From: Halolactibacillus sp051746745
GTDB lineage: Bacteria; Bacillota; Bacilli; Bacillales; Amphibacillaceae
Assembly (NCBI GenBank): GCA_051746745.1
Contig: JBNJFJ010000001.1
Coordinates: 1 to 64,000, forward strand
Direction of reading: 5' to 3'
DNA length: 64,000 nucleotides
Shown here: positions 42,559 through 51,064 of the stretch, one piece after another
Position numbering within the stretch: the stretch's first letter is position 1
How the letters are laid out: each line of letters starts with the position of its first letter
Made by a program: the position numbers and the translations under genes
Notes under the pieces: generated by a model
What the model was told of the DNA's origin: nothing
Seen by the model: only the letters and a program-made list of their open reading frames with translations
The model's database searches: none

Positions 42559-43713
42559 ATGGGGTATTGTCCTAAGTGTGGGGCAAATGTGCATGATGAT
42601 GAATTATTTTGTGTCGCCTGTGGTACAAAGTTACCCACTGACCGACATTTAAGGTTCCAACCTAAAAAGTTAACAAAAAAGACCTGGCTACTTCCGCTTG
42701 TAAGTCTCCTACTCATAAGTTTTGCCTTTTTAGGAATCAAGTGGCTACACCAACAGAGAATAAATGAAGCAACAGAGATATTCGACCGAGCAACGGAGGC
42801 CTTTTACGAAGCAGATTATGAGAAAAGCTTAACTTTAACTGAAGAAGCTGTCTCCATTTACCCTGCCTTCCAAGCAGCTGAAGATTTAAATAAACTACTG
42901 CGTCTGTATCTCAATGACAAAGATATCGATCACACCTTACCTTATCAGGAAAAGTTAGAAAAGCTCCACGACTTACAGATTACTTTAGACGATTATTCAG
43001 GTGAAGCCCTTGATCGATTCGTTATGGAAATCAAACAAACACAAGAACAACTGCAGCTAGAACAAATTGATGCGCGTCTTTCAGATGATCTTTCTATTCA
43101 AGATTTACAAGCATTGGTATGGGAAATCGACGCAATCCATTCGACCGAGGCATTATTATTAAAGCAACAATTAAGAGAGCGACTGTCTTCATCTATTGCC
43201 AGTCTCGCGAATAGTTACTTAGCTGACAATCAATTTAATGATGCGATGGAACTCGTTGAGAATGGCCTCTATTATCTTCCAGAAGACCCACGTCTCTTAA
43301 GTTTAAAAGAGACGATTAATTTAGCGCAAAATCAATTTGTGACATTACTCGAAGAACGTATGCAAAAGGCGTATCAATCCTATGAAGAAGAAGTTGCCTT
43401 TAACCAATCACAAGCTGTAAATGTGTCGGAGCTCTCCTTAACGGAAACATCCTCACAACAACTAAAAGTAAAAGGTATGGTAAAGAGCGAAGCAACTGTG
43501 CCTATCTACCATATTGAAGTCACCTTCGAGTTGCTGGATGAGTCAAACAACGTCATTGATACCCGTACGACGTTTGTCTATCCAGATGTCCTCTATCCCT
43601 ATGATGAAGGGCAGTTAGATTATATTTTTTTAGACAATCAATTTAATGATGAGGCTGTCGATGTGAAAATCGCCCGTGTCTCTTGGTTACTGAATGAGGA
43701 GGAACCGTCATGA
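42559..43713 (+). CDS. Zinc-ribbon membrane protein with helical-repeat and beta-rich extracellular region
   Basis: I do not recognise a named family. The 384 residues from the ATG at 42559 begin with a cytoplasmic zinc ribbon (C4, C7, C18, C21). A basic stretch and one membrane helix (~43-62) follow. A long helical region (~65-285) contains TPR-like pairs such as ATEAFYEADYEKSLTLTEEAV and ADNQFNDAMELVENGLYYLPEDP. The beta-rich C-terminal domain (~295-380) resembles FxLYD-type domains. The layout recalls TcaA-like proteins. It overlaps the protease gene by 4 bases, so the two products probably act together at the membrane. The ribosome site (GAAGTGA) is weak. Confidence 0.75.
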   Translation: MGYCPKCGANVHDDELFCVACGTKLPTDRHLRFQPKKLTKKTWLLPLVSLLLISFAFLGIKWLHQQRINEATEIFDRATEAFYEADYEKSLTLTEEAVSIYPAFQAAEDLNKLLRLYLNDKDIDHTLPYQEKLEKLHDLQITLDDYSGEALDRFVMEIKQTQEQLQLEQIDARLSDDLSIQDLQALVWEIDAIHSTEALLLKQQLRERLSSSIASLANSYLADNQFNDAMELVENGLYYLPEDPRLLSLKETINLAQNQFVTLLEERMQKAYQSYEEEVAFNQSQAVNVSELSLTETSSQQLKVKGMVKSEATVPIYHIEVTFELLDESNNVIDTRTTFVYPDVLYPYDEGQLDYIFLDNQFNDEAVDVKIARVSWLLNEEEPS

Positions 43714-44837
43714 CATTTATTCAAAAACACTTCTCACTTCTTTTAACTATCGTCATTTTCTTAGTTGGTACAGTCTTTTTATATCGCACGTATCAGCAAA
43801 CTTTAGATACGCCTCTTGAAACAGAACCTGTCGTCACGTATGAACCGGCGAATAACCGTAGTCAAACGTTACAACAAATTATTCATGAGGCACAGAAGAA
43901 TGTCGTGAAAATCTCGGTTGAAACACCGGCATCGACAAGAGTTGGTTCAGGCTTTCTTTATAACAATCAAGGTGATATCATCACAAACGCCCATGTGATT
44001 GAAGGTGCCTCTGTTGTCGAGGTGACCTTATCTACGACTGAAACCTATCCCGCTGCCATTGTTGGGATGAGCAAAGAAAAAGATATTGCCGTGATCCGGG
44101 TGCCACAGCTGATTAATCAGCGTCCTATGTCAATTGATACAACACAGTCGATTGATATTGGGACCGATATCCTTGCGCTCGGCAGCCCGCTCGGTTATCA
44201 AAATTCCGTTTCTGTTGGGATTATCTCTGGTACGAATCGTAGCTTTGATATCGATGGTTACTCCTATGATGAAGTCTATCAGATTTCCTCCACTATTACT
44301 CATGGTAATAGTGGTGGGCCACTGATTGATCAAACGACAGGTAAGGTCATTGGGATTAATTCAGCAGGTATTAGTGATACAGATATCGGGTTTAGCATTC
44401 CGATTAAAGATGTGATCGATGACGTGACCGATTGGTCGGCTAACACATCAAACGAAGCGCTCACCTTCCCATCAACGATTCACAATCAACAGACATCCAT
44501 TGACCAGTACAAAGAGGATAGTTATTATCTTGTCCAATATTTTATTGATAGCTTAGCCATTCATGATTATATCAATGCTTACGCATTATTGGGAAGCAGC
44601 TATCAAAGCGACCGTAATTATACTGATTTTAGAGAACATTATGTTTCCTTGAAATCCATTGACCTCATCGAACAGCAACAGGCCTCTGTTGAAGAAGACC
44701 AGTGGGTATTTAACGTATTAGTAGAAGAACACCGGGCCGAACAGGAACCAGAGACACGTTCTTATACGTTTAAGATTGGCCTTGAAAACGATCAGCTGAA
44801 AATTATTTCCTATACAACTAATCATGATGAAGCATAG
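43710..44837 (+). CDS. Membrane-anchored S1C (HtrA-like) serine protease without PDZ domain
   Basis: This 375-residue protein has an N-terminal membrane helix (~8-25), then a trypsin-like domain with H95 (TNAHVIEG), D125 (KDIAVIRV) and S201 (THGNSGGPL) as catalytic triad. HtrA proteins normally end in a PDZ domain. Here the last ~125 residues form a different, SnoaL/DUF4878-like domain (DSYYLVQYFIDSLAIHDYINAY, HYVSLKSIDL). The 4-base overlap with the zinc-ribbon gene means coupled translation. The role may be surface protein quality control or signalling; no substrate can be named. Confidence 0.85.
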   Translation: MTFIQKHFSLLLTIVIFLVGTVFLYRTYQQTLDTPLETEPVVTYEPANNRSQTLQQIIHEAQKNVVKISVETPASTRVGSGFLYNNQGDIITNAHVIEGASVVEVTLSTTETYPAAIVGMSKEKDIAVIRVPQLINQRPMSIDTTQSIDIGTDILALGSPLGYQNSVSVGIISGTNRSFDIDGYSYDEVYQISSTITHGNSGGPLIDQTTGKVIGINSAGISDTDIGFSIPIKDVIDDVTDWSANTSNEALTFPSTIHNQQTSIDQYKEDSYYLVQYFIDSLAIHDYINAYALLGSSYQSDRNYTDFREHYVSLKSIDLIEQQQASVEEDQWVFNVLVEEHRAEQEPETRSYTFKIGLENDQLKIISYTTNHDEA

Positions 44838-44873
44838 GTTTCTTTCCTATCTCACCATGATTAGTTTTTTTTC
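44816..44873 (+). terminator. Terminator at the end of the protease operon
   Basis: ACTAATCATG and CATGATTAGT form the outer stem and ATAGG/CCTAT the inner stem, followed by eight T. The protease stop codon is in the hairpin. Confidence 0.85.
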
Positions 44874-44955
44874 GTCTATTTTTATCTGACCATTCATTTT
44901 TGAAGTGATTACCGTTATACTAAGAATAGTCACAGATTGAATGGAGTGGACCATA

Positions 44956-45687
44956 GTGCGACAGCTAACCTTTATTTTTGCGATTGTGATTAGTCTTATC
45001 ACGGTACTTTCCGGTTGTAGAGACAATCCACCGATCGTAGTTGAAGAACAAACAGAAACGATTGACCAAGAAGAAGCAAGTCTTATCGAAGAAACCGTGA
45101 AAGATGAAACGGTAGAAATCATTGAGTTTCAATTAAAAGAAGAAATTGTTAAAATAAGCTTAGCCGATATCCCAATCATCGATCATTACTTGGCACAACA
45201 TCAAAATAAAATGCATGCGATTGAGCAGATGACACTTTCTCCTATCGGACTAACAGACAAAACATTATATATCCTCACCTTTGCGAAAAAGGAAGCGACC
45301 GGCAGCTATCTTTTAATTGACACGGAGAAACAAATATCCACTCTGATTGCTGACCAAGTCAAGTTAGACCGTTATTATTTATTAAATGAAACGACCCTTT
45401 TATTTAACTTTAGTGAACCTATTCATGATTTGAATCTTAACCGGCATCAATTGTTGGCCTACAATACAGACAAATTAAACCAATTGCCACTAGAGGTCAC
45501 ATCAGACAGTGTAAACGCCCGTGCTTTACAAACATTTACTTGGCCATTTTTAGACGTTGTTATGCACGATGACAACCTCATCCACGTAACTTTACCAGAT
45601 TTAATCGAACCGACAGTCGATGCGCTAACCACTTGGAAATCGCTTGATGACGCTCCTACTCAAATGGTTGACGTGACCATCGACTGA
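44956..45687 (+). CDS. Lipoprotein of unknown function
   Basis: The start is a GTG at 44956, six bases after GGAGTGG. The 243 residues begin with a signal peptide ending in lipobox LSGC. The next 40 residues are acidic (EEQTETIDQEEASLIEE) and the rest is a mixed alpha/beta domain with several FxF-like strands. I do not recognise the family. It has a promoter-sized gap and a terminator before it, and nfrA follows after 34 bases. Confidence 0.75.
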   Translation: MRQLTFIFAIVISLITVLSGCRDNPPIVVEEQTETIDQEEASLIEETVKDETVEIIEFQLKEEIVKISLADIPIIDHYLAQHQNKMHAIEQMTLSPIGLTDKTLYILTFAKKEATGSYLLIDTEKQISTLIADQVKLDRYYLLNETTLLFNFSEPIHDLNLNRHQLLAYNTDKLNQLPLEVTSDSVNARALQTFTWPFLDVVMHDDNLIHVTLPDLIEPTVDALTTWKSLDDAPTQMVDVTID

Positions 45688-45721
45688 TTTTAAAATAACA
45701 TTTATGAAGGAGACTTAAGTT

Positions 45722-46468
45722 ATGAATCCTACCATTGATACAATATTAAATCACCGCTCTATTAGAAAGTTTACGTCAGAACCATTAACACAAGCACACT
45801 TAGATCTCATCATTGATGCGGCAAGAAGTAGTTCCACCTCGAGTTATTTAATGGCCTACACCATGATTGGTGTCACGGACCCTGAGAAAAAGGCAGCGTT
45901 AGCATCTATCTCCAATCAACCCTATATTAAAGATAACGGCCACTTCGTCTTATTCTGCGGCGACTATCATCGTCACATGCTTAAGGCAAATGAAGAAGAT
46001 AAAGAAGCAATGGCATATAACGTTCAAAGTACAGAGTATTTTATGATTGCGACCATCGATGCGACCATTGCGGCCCAAAATATGACCATCGCAGCTGAAT
46101 CGCTCGGTATTGGTGCGTGCTACATCGGTAGTATTAAACGCGATCTCGACTTAGTCAATGACTTATTCGATTTACCTGAACATGTCGTACCCCTTTTTGG
46201 TTTAGCATTAGGTTATCCTGATGAAAAGCAAGAAATTAAACCGAAGTTACCAAAAGAAGCCGTCTATTTTGAGAATACTTACAAAGACAATGACGCGCAT
46301 AAGGCCGCACTTGAACAATTCGATGAAACAATCGAAACATATTATCGTACCCGTACGACAAACAAGCGGGAAGATTCATGGACAAAACAAATGGTCAACA
46401 TGTTGCATAACCGGCGGAATGATCGCCTCACACCTTTTGTGAAAGAGAAAAAATTTAATAATCGTTAG
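45722..46468 (+). CDS. NADPH-dependent FMN oxidoreductase (NfrA nitroreductase family)
   Basis: This 248-residue flavoprotein has HRSIRKFTSEPL (13-24) binding FMN phosphate, then the SSSTSSYLMAYTMIGV and AAESLGIGACYIGSIKRDL motifs and a C-terminal basic extension. It belongs to the NfrA/FRase I group, which reduces flavins, nitro compounds or hydrogen peroxide with NADPH. AAGGAGA precedes the ATG. Confidence 0.9.
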   Translation: MNPTIDTILNHRSIRKFTSEPLTQAHLDLIIDAARSSSTSSYLMAYTMIGVTDPEKKAALASISNQPYIKDNGHFVLFCGDYHRHMLKANEEDKEAMAYNVQSTEYFMIATIDATIAAQNMTIAAESLGIGACYIGSIKRDLDLVNDLFDLPEHVVPLFGLALGYPDEKQEIKPKLPKEAVYFENTYKDNDAHKAALEQFDETIETYYRTRTTNKREDSWTKQMVNMLHNRRNDRLTPFVKEKKFNNR

Positions 46469-46478
46469 TCACTTGATT

Positions 46479-46521
46479 AACACAACTTGGGATCTATTTC
46501 GGTCTCAGTTGTGTTTTTTAT
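46479..46521 (+). terminator. Terminator after the NfrA-like gene
   Basis: AACACAACT (46479-46487) and AGTTGTGTT with a central GGGAT/GTCTC stem, followed by T. Confidence 0.8.
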
Positions 46522-46598
46522 CGTCCTTTTTCATACATAATTTTTAAATCTTGTGGCAAATTAAGTGTACTTTTAAAAAAGCAGGTGAAGAAATATGC

Positions 46599-46961
46599 GT
46601 GTGCTCTGTCTTTGTCTCTATCCTGATTGTTCTAACAAGTTGTGCCGCTTCAAAAGACACGGCGTTTGATACGTCACTTAAACAACAATACAAAGAGCTT
46701 GATACCGTTGAAAGTGTGGTTACTGATGATGTCATCTATGTTGCGATGATTGTGACACCACTGAAACAATTTTCAGAACAAAAGATTGCGGAAAGGATCA
46801 AGAAGGACCTACAAAGAACATATCCAACAAAAGACGTCTACACCTCGTCCGATATGAAAGCGGTTATAGAAGTAAGGCGCTTAGAGCTGCCGTTAACAAC
46901 TGACGCACTTGAACAATTAAAATCTTACGATCAATCCCTTCAAAAGGAGGAGGAATCATGA
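46599..46961 (+). CDS. Sporulation lipoprotein of the YhcN/YlaJ type
   Basis: The frame has a GTG at 46599, eight bases after AGGTGAAG, that gives a short signal peptide and lipobox LTSC (120 residues). An ATG at 46596 is in another frame, so the N-terminus could also hide a one-base shift. The body (VVTDDVIYVAMIVTPLK and KDLQRTYPTKDVYTSSD) resembles the Spore_YhcN_YlaJ domain. It overlaps the spoVAC start by 4 bases. Accessory spoVA operons in other Bacillaceae likewise begin with a YhcN/YlaJ-like gene. Confidence 0.65.
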   Translation: MCSVFVSILIVLTSCAASKDTAFDTSLKQQYKELDTVESVVTDDVIYVAMIVTPLKQFSEQKIAERIKKDLQRTYPTKDVYTSSDMKAVIEVRRLELPLTTDALEQLKSYDQSLQKEEES

Positions 46962-47392
46962 ACAATAAACAGCTCCACACGATCGCACTAAAGCATAATC
47001 CTCCGCGACCACTCGTTTAAAACTGTCTGATGAGCTTTCTCTTCGGTGGGAGTATTTGTGCATTTGGTCAATGCATCAGTTTATTTTATCTGTATTTTTT
47101 TGATTTCTCTGAAGAAACGGTTGGTGACCCGACAGTGGCGACATTAATTCTCATAACAATGTTTCTAACAGGGTTTGGCGTTTATGATAAGATTGCCCAA
47201 GTGGCTGGAGCAGGCACGATGGTACCTGTGACCGGATTTGGTAACGCCGTTATTTCGAGTGCGATTGAACATAAGAGCGAAGGCTATGTGATTGGTGTTG
47301 GAGGTAATATGTTTAAGCTTGCAGGCAGTGTCATTGTTTTTGGTGTATTTGCGAGTTTTGTTGTAGCCTTGATAAAACTTTTATTGATGTAA
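46958..47392 (+). pseudogene. spoVAC: spoVAC interrupted by an in-frame TAA at codon 21
   Basis: GGAGG and an ATG at 46958 start a frame whose residues 1-20 end in PPRPLV. TAA (47018-47020) follows directly, and the frame then continues NCLMSFLFGGSICAFGQ to a normal SpoVAC end at 47392. In B. subtilis the corresponding stretch reads through (PPYVWNC), so one codon has become a stop. Translation could restart at the ATG at 47030, nine bases after the stop, giving 120 residues that keep all membrane helices but lose the cytoplasmic N-terminus; no ribosome site precedes it. SpoVAC is a membrane channel component for dipicolinic acid uptake. Either a decayed gene, a coupled restart or a sequencing error. 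Confidence 0.8.
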
Positions 47393-47403
47393 AGGAGACG
47401 ATT

Positions 47404-48387
47404 ATGCTTATAGGGACACGTAGTTTTCAATTTGATACACCCGCTGTTATTGTTGACCAGCATACGATGGCTGGACCACTCGAAAAACAAGGCCACCTAA
47501 CAGCTTTTGTTGATCAATTCATTTCCGATTTATATGATCATGAAAAAACATATGACTTATGCTACAACAAATTAATTAGGCAAACCATTCAGACATTAAC
47601 GATGCGTCATCCTCACACGACCTATGTCTTTACTGGTGATTTGATTAATCAATCGACACCGACTCATTATGGCTTAATGGACACCCAGCTTGTCCCAATG
47701 ACTTATGATCATGCCTGTGCCAGTTTTGGTTTATCTTTAGCCAATGGTGCACTGATGTTGCAAGAAGGGCATAAACAAGTGATTGCCGGTGCCATGAGTC
47801 ACTTTGCAGCCGTTGAGAAACAATTTCGCTTCCCGAATGAATACGGCCAACAAAAGCCACCATCCAGTCAAACGACGGTCACCGGGGGTGGCTTCTGTGT
47901 TTTAGCTACTGAAGGTAACGGACCAAAAATAACATACGCAACGTTAGGGCATATATATAATGCTGGATTTAAAGATCCTTATAATATGGGCGAGGCAATG
48001 GCTCCCGCCTGCTTTGATACACTGCTTACGCATTTTGATGACTGCAAGGTGACACCAGCGGATTATGATTACATTATTACCGGTGATCTTGGCGCTGTCG
48101 GACAAGCAATTTTATTTGATTTATTAGTCGATCACGGTTATAAAGTCAAACGTGAACAGCTGATTGATGCCGGTTGTGAAATATTTAATAAAAACCAATC
48201 GGTGATGAGTGGGGGAAGTGGCGCGGGGTGTTTGAGTTTATTTTTACTGAGTAAAGGCATGAAACAATTGTTTAGGCAGTCGATGAAAGTACTCGTGATC
48301 GCGACCGGCGCCCTTCATTCACCCGTGGCGTTACTTCAAACACCCGTCATTCCGACCATTGCTCATCTTGTTGTTATTGAAACTTAA
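47404..48387 (+). CDS. spoVAD: Stage V sporulation protein AD
   Basis: This 327-residue protein has a thiolase-like fold. B. subtilis SpoVAD binds dipicolinic acid and passes it to the SpoVA membrane channel during spore maturation. FDTPAVIVDQHTMAGPLEKQG, DHACASFGLSLANG, GDLGAVG and MSGGSGAGCLS are typical. AAGGAGA lies before the ATG, 11 bases after spoVAC. It is slightly shorter than the B. subtilis protein but shows no break. Confidence 0.93.
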   Translation: MLIGTRSFQFDTPAVIVDQHTMAGPLEKQGHLTAFVDQFISDLYDHEKTYDLCYNKLIRQTIQTLTMRHPHTTYVFTGDLINQSTPTHYGLMDTQLVPMTYDHACASFGLSLANGALMLQEGHKQVIAGAMSHFAAVEKQFRFPNEYGQQKPPSSQTTVTGGGFCVLATEGNGPKITYATLGHIYNAGFKDPYNMGEAMAPACFDTLLTHFDDCKVTPADYDYIITGDLGAVGQAILFDLLVDHGYKVKREQLIDAGCEIFNKNQSVMSGGSGAGCLSLFLLSKGMKQLFRQSMKVLVIATGALHSPVALLQTPVIPTIAHLVVIET

Positions 48388-48405
48388 AGTGAAAGGGTGA
48401 CAGTC

Positions 48406-48762
48406 ATGTTTATGTCCATAATTGTTAGCTTTGTCGTAGGCGGGCTTATTTGTGTTGGCGGACAATTGATTATTGATGTTTTTAAACAGACACCTGCCTT
48501 TATGCTGAGCTTATTTGTCGTCATTGGCAGTATTCTAGATGGATTGGGTTTATACGAACCATTCATCGACTTTGCTGGTGCCGGTGCCACGGTCCCGATT
48601 ACATCATTCGGAAACGCTCTCGTCCACGGTGCTTTAGCTGAAGCGGAACAATCCGGGATCATTGGGGTTGTGATTGGTATGTTCCAACTGACAAGCGCAG
48701 GCATCACATCAGCGATTGTCTTTGGAATGATTGGCGCGTTGCTTTTAAAGCCGAAAAGCTAA
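48406..48762 (+). CDS. spoVAEB: Stage V sporulation protein AEB
   Basis: This 118-residue membrane protein has about four helices. LDGLGLYEPFIDFAGAGATVPITSFGNALVHGA is the pattern shared by SpoVAEB and SpoVAC. The start is the ATG at 48406, six bases after AAAGGGTG. With SpoVAC and SpoVAD it forms the minimal dipicolinate transport set. spoVAA, spoVAB, spoVAEA and spoVAF are absent from this locus. Confidence 0.92.
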   Translation: MFMSIIVSFVVGGLICVGGQLIIDVFKQTPAFMLSLFVVIGSILDGLGLYEPFIDFAGAGATVPITSFGNALVHGALAEAEQSGIIGVVIGMFQLTSAGITSAIVFGMIGALLLKPKS

Positions 48763-48808
48763 CCTTATTTAAAGACACATGTAAAAAAAAGAATCAAGGA
48801 AACAGAAG

Positions 48809-48836
48809 GCGCATCAGTCATAGCTACTGATGCACC
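48809..48836. terminator. Hairpin between spoVAEB and the dehydrogenase gene
   Basis: GGCGCATCAGT and ACTGATGCACC arms (one mismatch) lie between convergent genes. T runs are poor, so terminator function is likely but not strong. Confidence 0.5.
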
Positions 48837-48871
48837 TCGTTATCCATCGTTCATTTTACAACACTACCTAC

Positions 48872-49858
48872 TTATTCATCACCAAACGCAATCGCAATCT
48901 TACCAAGGTGTTTGGACGCTTTTAAATGGTTAAAAGCTAGGTTGTAATCATTGTAACTGAAAATCGTATCAACGATAGGATGAATATCTTTTTCTTCAAT
49001 AAAAGTTAGCATGGCGCGTAATTCTTCTCGACTTCCCATCGTCGAACCGAGAATCGTTTGTTGGTTATAAAAGAACTGTCTGACGTTAAATGACACAACA
49101 TCATCGGTAGTAGCGCCAAAAGTGACAAGGCGCCCACCTTTTTTTATTACCGCTAATGATCGATCAAAGGTTTTCTCACCAATACTATCAATGACACAAT
49201 CAATCGTTTCATCACGAAGCGCCTCTTGCCAATCATCCTGCGTTAACAACGTCACATCTGCACCGAGTGCTTTTAATTGCGCTAATTTATCTTTGTCTCG
49301 TGATGTCGTCACTACGCGTGCGCCAATCGCTTTACTAAAGGCAATGATATAGGTACTTACGCCACTTGAGCCTCCTGGAATAAACACCGTTTCATTTGAT
49401 TTTAATTGTCCTTTTGTAAAGACGGCCCGGTAAGCCGTCAAGGCTGATAGTGCTAACACACCCGCTTCTACATTAGTTAAATGGGTTGGTTTACGTTCAA
49501 AGTAAGCTTCATCTTGAATGTAGTACTCACGAAACGTCCCGTGATGCGGGTAACCAACAATTTCTAACGTGTCTGGTGACGCGATAGTACAATCATGCCA
49601 ATATAACCCTGGATTAACGATCACCGTCTCCCCTATTTTAAATCTCGTGACCGCGTCTCCTACCCTTGTAACAATACCAACCCCATCAGACCCAAGGGTA
49701 ACTGGGGGTGTTTCCTCACCACGCCGCGATCTAATCATTAAATCACGACGATTCAGTCCGGCATACAAAATTTTCACTTCAATTTCATGACCTGTTGGCT
49801 TGTTGCCTTCTACTTCCATCAGCATCGTTTCTTTATTCGCATCAACAATTGCTTTCAT
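48872..49858 (-). CDS. MDR superfamily alcohol dehydrogenase / quinone oxidoreductase-like
   Basis: This 328-residue NADP-type medium-chain reductase shows the GroES-like N-terminal domain (LYAGLNRRDLMIR, TLGSDGVGIV) and then a Rossmann domain (GGSSGVSTYIIAFSKAIGARVVTT). The catalytic zinc cysteine and the structural-zinc cysteine cluster are missing, so it is a zinc-independent quinone- or enoyl-reductase type. Substrate unknown. Single gene, divergent from the small gene at 49981. Confidence 0.87.
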   Translation of the reverse strand: MKAIVDANKETMLMEVEGNKPTGHEIEVKILYAGLNRRDLMIRSRRGEETPPVTLGSDGVGIVTRVGDAVTRFKIGETVIVNPGLYWHDCTIASPDTLEIVGYPHHGTFREYYIQDEAYFERKPTHLTNVEAGVLALSALTAYRAVFTKGQLKSNETVFIPGGSSGVSTYIIAFSKAIGARVVTTSRDKDKLAQLKALGADVTLLTQDDWQEALRDETIDCVIDSIGEKTFDRSLAVIKKGGRLVTFGATTDDVVSFNVRQFFYNQQTILGSTMGSREELRAMLTFIEEKDIHPIVDTIFSYNDYNLAFNHLKASKHLGKIAIAFGDE

Positions 49859-49980
49859 ACATTATCCCTTCCCTTTCACTTTAAATTAATGATCATTCTA
49901 AATGATTTATAACTGATTCAGACAAACCTTTTGCATTATGCTCCCGTATCTTTCATACTAGTCATGTGGAGGCGATAATA

Positions 49981-50458
49981 TTGATACATGCATTAACAAC
50001 ACATATAACAACAAGACACATCATTGATAATCAAATCACCATTCAAAAAGAACACGATACACTTGAGTTAACGGCGCGTGGCGTCCAATCGGCTGTATCT
50101 TTTTACCCTTATACAAAAATTTTTGATGTCAGTACACGACGCATGACCAAGCATACCTTTGCGCTTTATATCCATACCNNNNNNNNNNNNNNNNNNNNNN
50201 NNNNNNNNNNNNNNNNNNNNNNNNNNNNNNNNNNNNNNNNNNNNNNNNNNNNNNNNNNNNNNNNNNNNNNNNNNNNNNGGCGTCCAATCGGCTGTATCTT
50301 TTTACCCTTATACAAAAATTTTTGATGTCAGTACACGACGCATGACCAAGCATACCTTTGCGCTTTATATCCATACCGATGAAGGTGTAAAAACATTCCT
50401 AGCTGAACATGATCCTTCAGCTTTCACCAAGACGCTCAAACAAAAACTAACCCATTAA
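49981..50458 (+). CDS. Small protein of unknown function, interrupted by an assembly join
   Basis: GGAGGCG lies six bases before a TTG at 49981. The frame runs to 50178, meets 100 N, and a second frame ends with TAA at 50456-50458. The 99 bases on each side of the N run are the same, so the true gene should be one uninterrupted frame of 92 residues once they are merged. It starts IHALTTHITTRHIID and ends KTLKQKLTH, basic and without membrane segments. I do not recognise it; the middle (RGVQSAVSFYPYTKIFDV) suggests a small beta-rich domain. Confidence 0.65.
50080..50377. other. Second assembly join: 100 N flanked by identical 99-base ends
   Basis: 50179-50278 are N. 50080-50178 equals 50279-50377 over 99 bases, the same length as at the first join. 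Merging the copies removes 199 bases and restores the reading frame of the small gene, which supports the interpretation. Confidence 0.92.
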
Positions 50459-50491
50459 CGCCATCAACTAATTATATAGTAGAAACTCGTC

Positions 50492-50947
50492 TTATTCTAA
50501 TGGCTCTCCATTCTCGATGGCTTGTTTTAAGCGCTGTTGCATCTCACCTATCCCCTTCGTTCCAAGGAGTGGATAGCGGTCATCCTTTGTGATTCCCCCC
50601 AGCTTTTCAATGACGCGTTGATGTTTTTTACCCGTTAAGATAAGGGCACGGTCATACTGATCTAAGCCTTGATTGTGTATTTGTTGTTTTAATACGTGTG
50701 TCGAAATGACATCTGCCCCTTCCATTCCAAATGTGATATCATAATCTTCGTTTATCATCTCATTTTTAGAACAAAACCCATGCTTACCTGACAAAATAAC
50801 CCATTCATCAGTAAAAATTTCTGCATATTGACGGGTAAGACGGTGCAGTGTACCGATATAGACATCCGCCACTTTCATTGGCCCCACATCTGGTGTCTTG
50901 TCCCAAATTTTCTTCTTACCACATGGAAGAACCGCGAGAACTCGCAT
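50492..50947 (-). CDS. DUF6884-like protein
   Basis: This 151-residue cytoplasmic protein has an N-terminal CGKKKIWD motif, VADVYIGTLHRLTRQYA, WVILSGKHGF and a C-terminal LLGTKGIGEMQQRLKQA. This pattern is seen in DUF6884 and similar proteins found scattered in bacteria and phages. Function is unknown; some relatives lie near nucleic-acid-modification genes, but nothing here supports that. AGGGGGAGG precedes the ATG. Single gene between two plus-strand units. Confidence 0.65.
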   Translation of the reverse strand: MRVLAVLPCGKKKIWDKTPDVGPMKVADVYIGTLHRLTRQYAEIFTDEWVILSGKHGFCSKNEMINEDYDITFGMEGADVISTHVLKQQIHNQGLDQYDRALILTGKKHQRVIEKLGGITKDDRYPLLGTKGIGEMQQRLKQAIENGEPLE

Positions 50948-51064
50948 GTTTCCTCCCCCTCTCCTTTACATAGTACGTGATTCTATTGTAACGAATTAAA
51001 ATGTGATTGCAATATCCGACCACGCGTTAAACCGCTTACAAATTAGATTATTTTCAAATGTAAT

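Noticed and set aside
46596..46650. ATG at 46596 as the start of the YhcN-like lipoprotein
   Set aside because: It is out of frame with the lipobox and the conserved body; the in-frame GTG at 46599 fits better, although a frameshift cannot be excluded.
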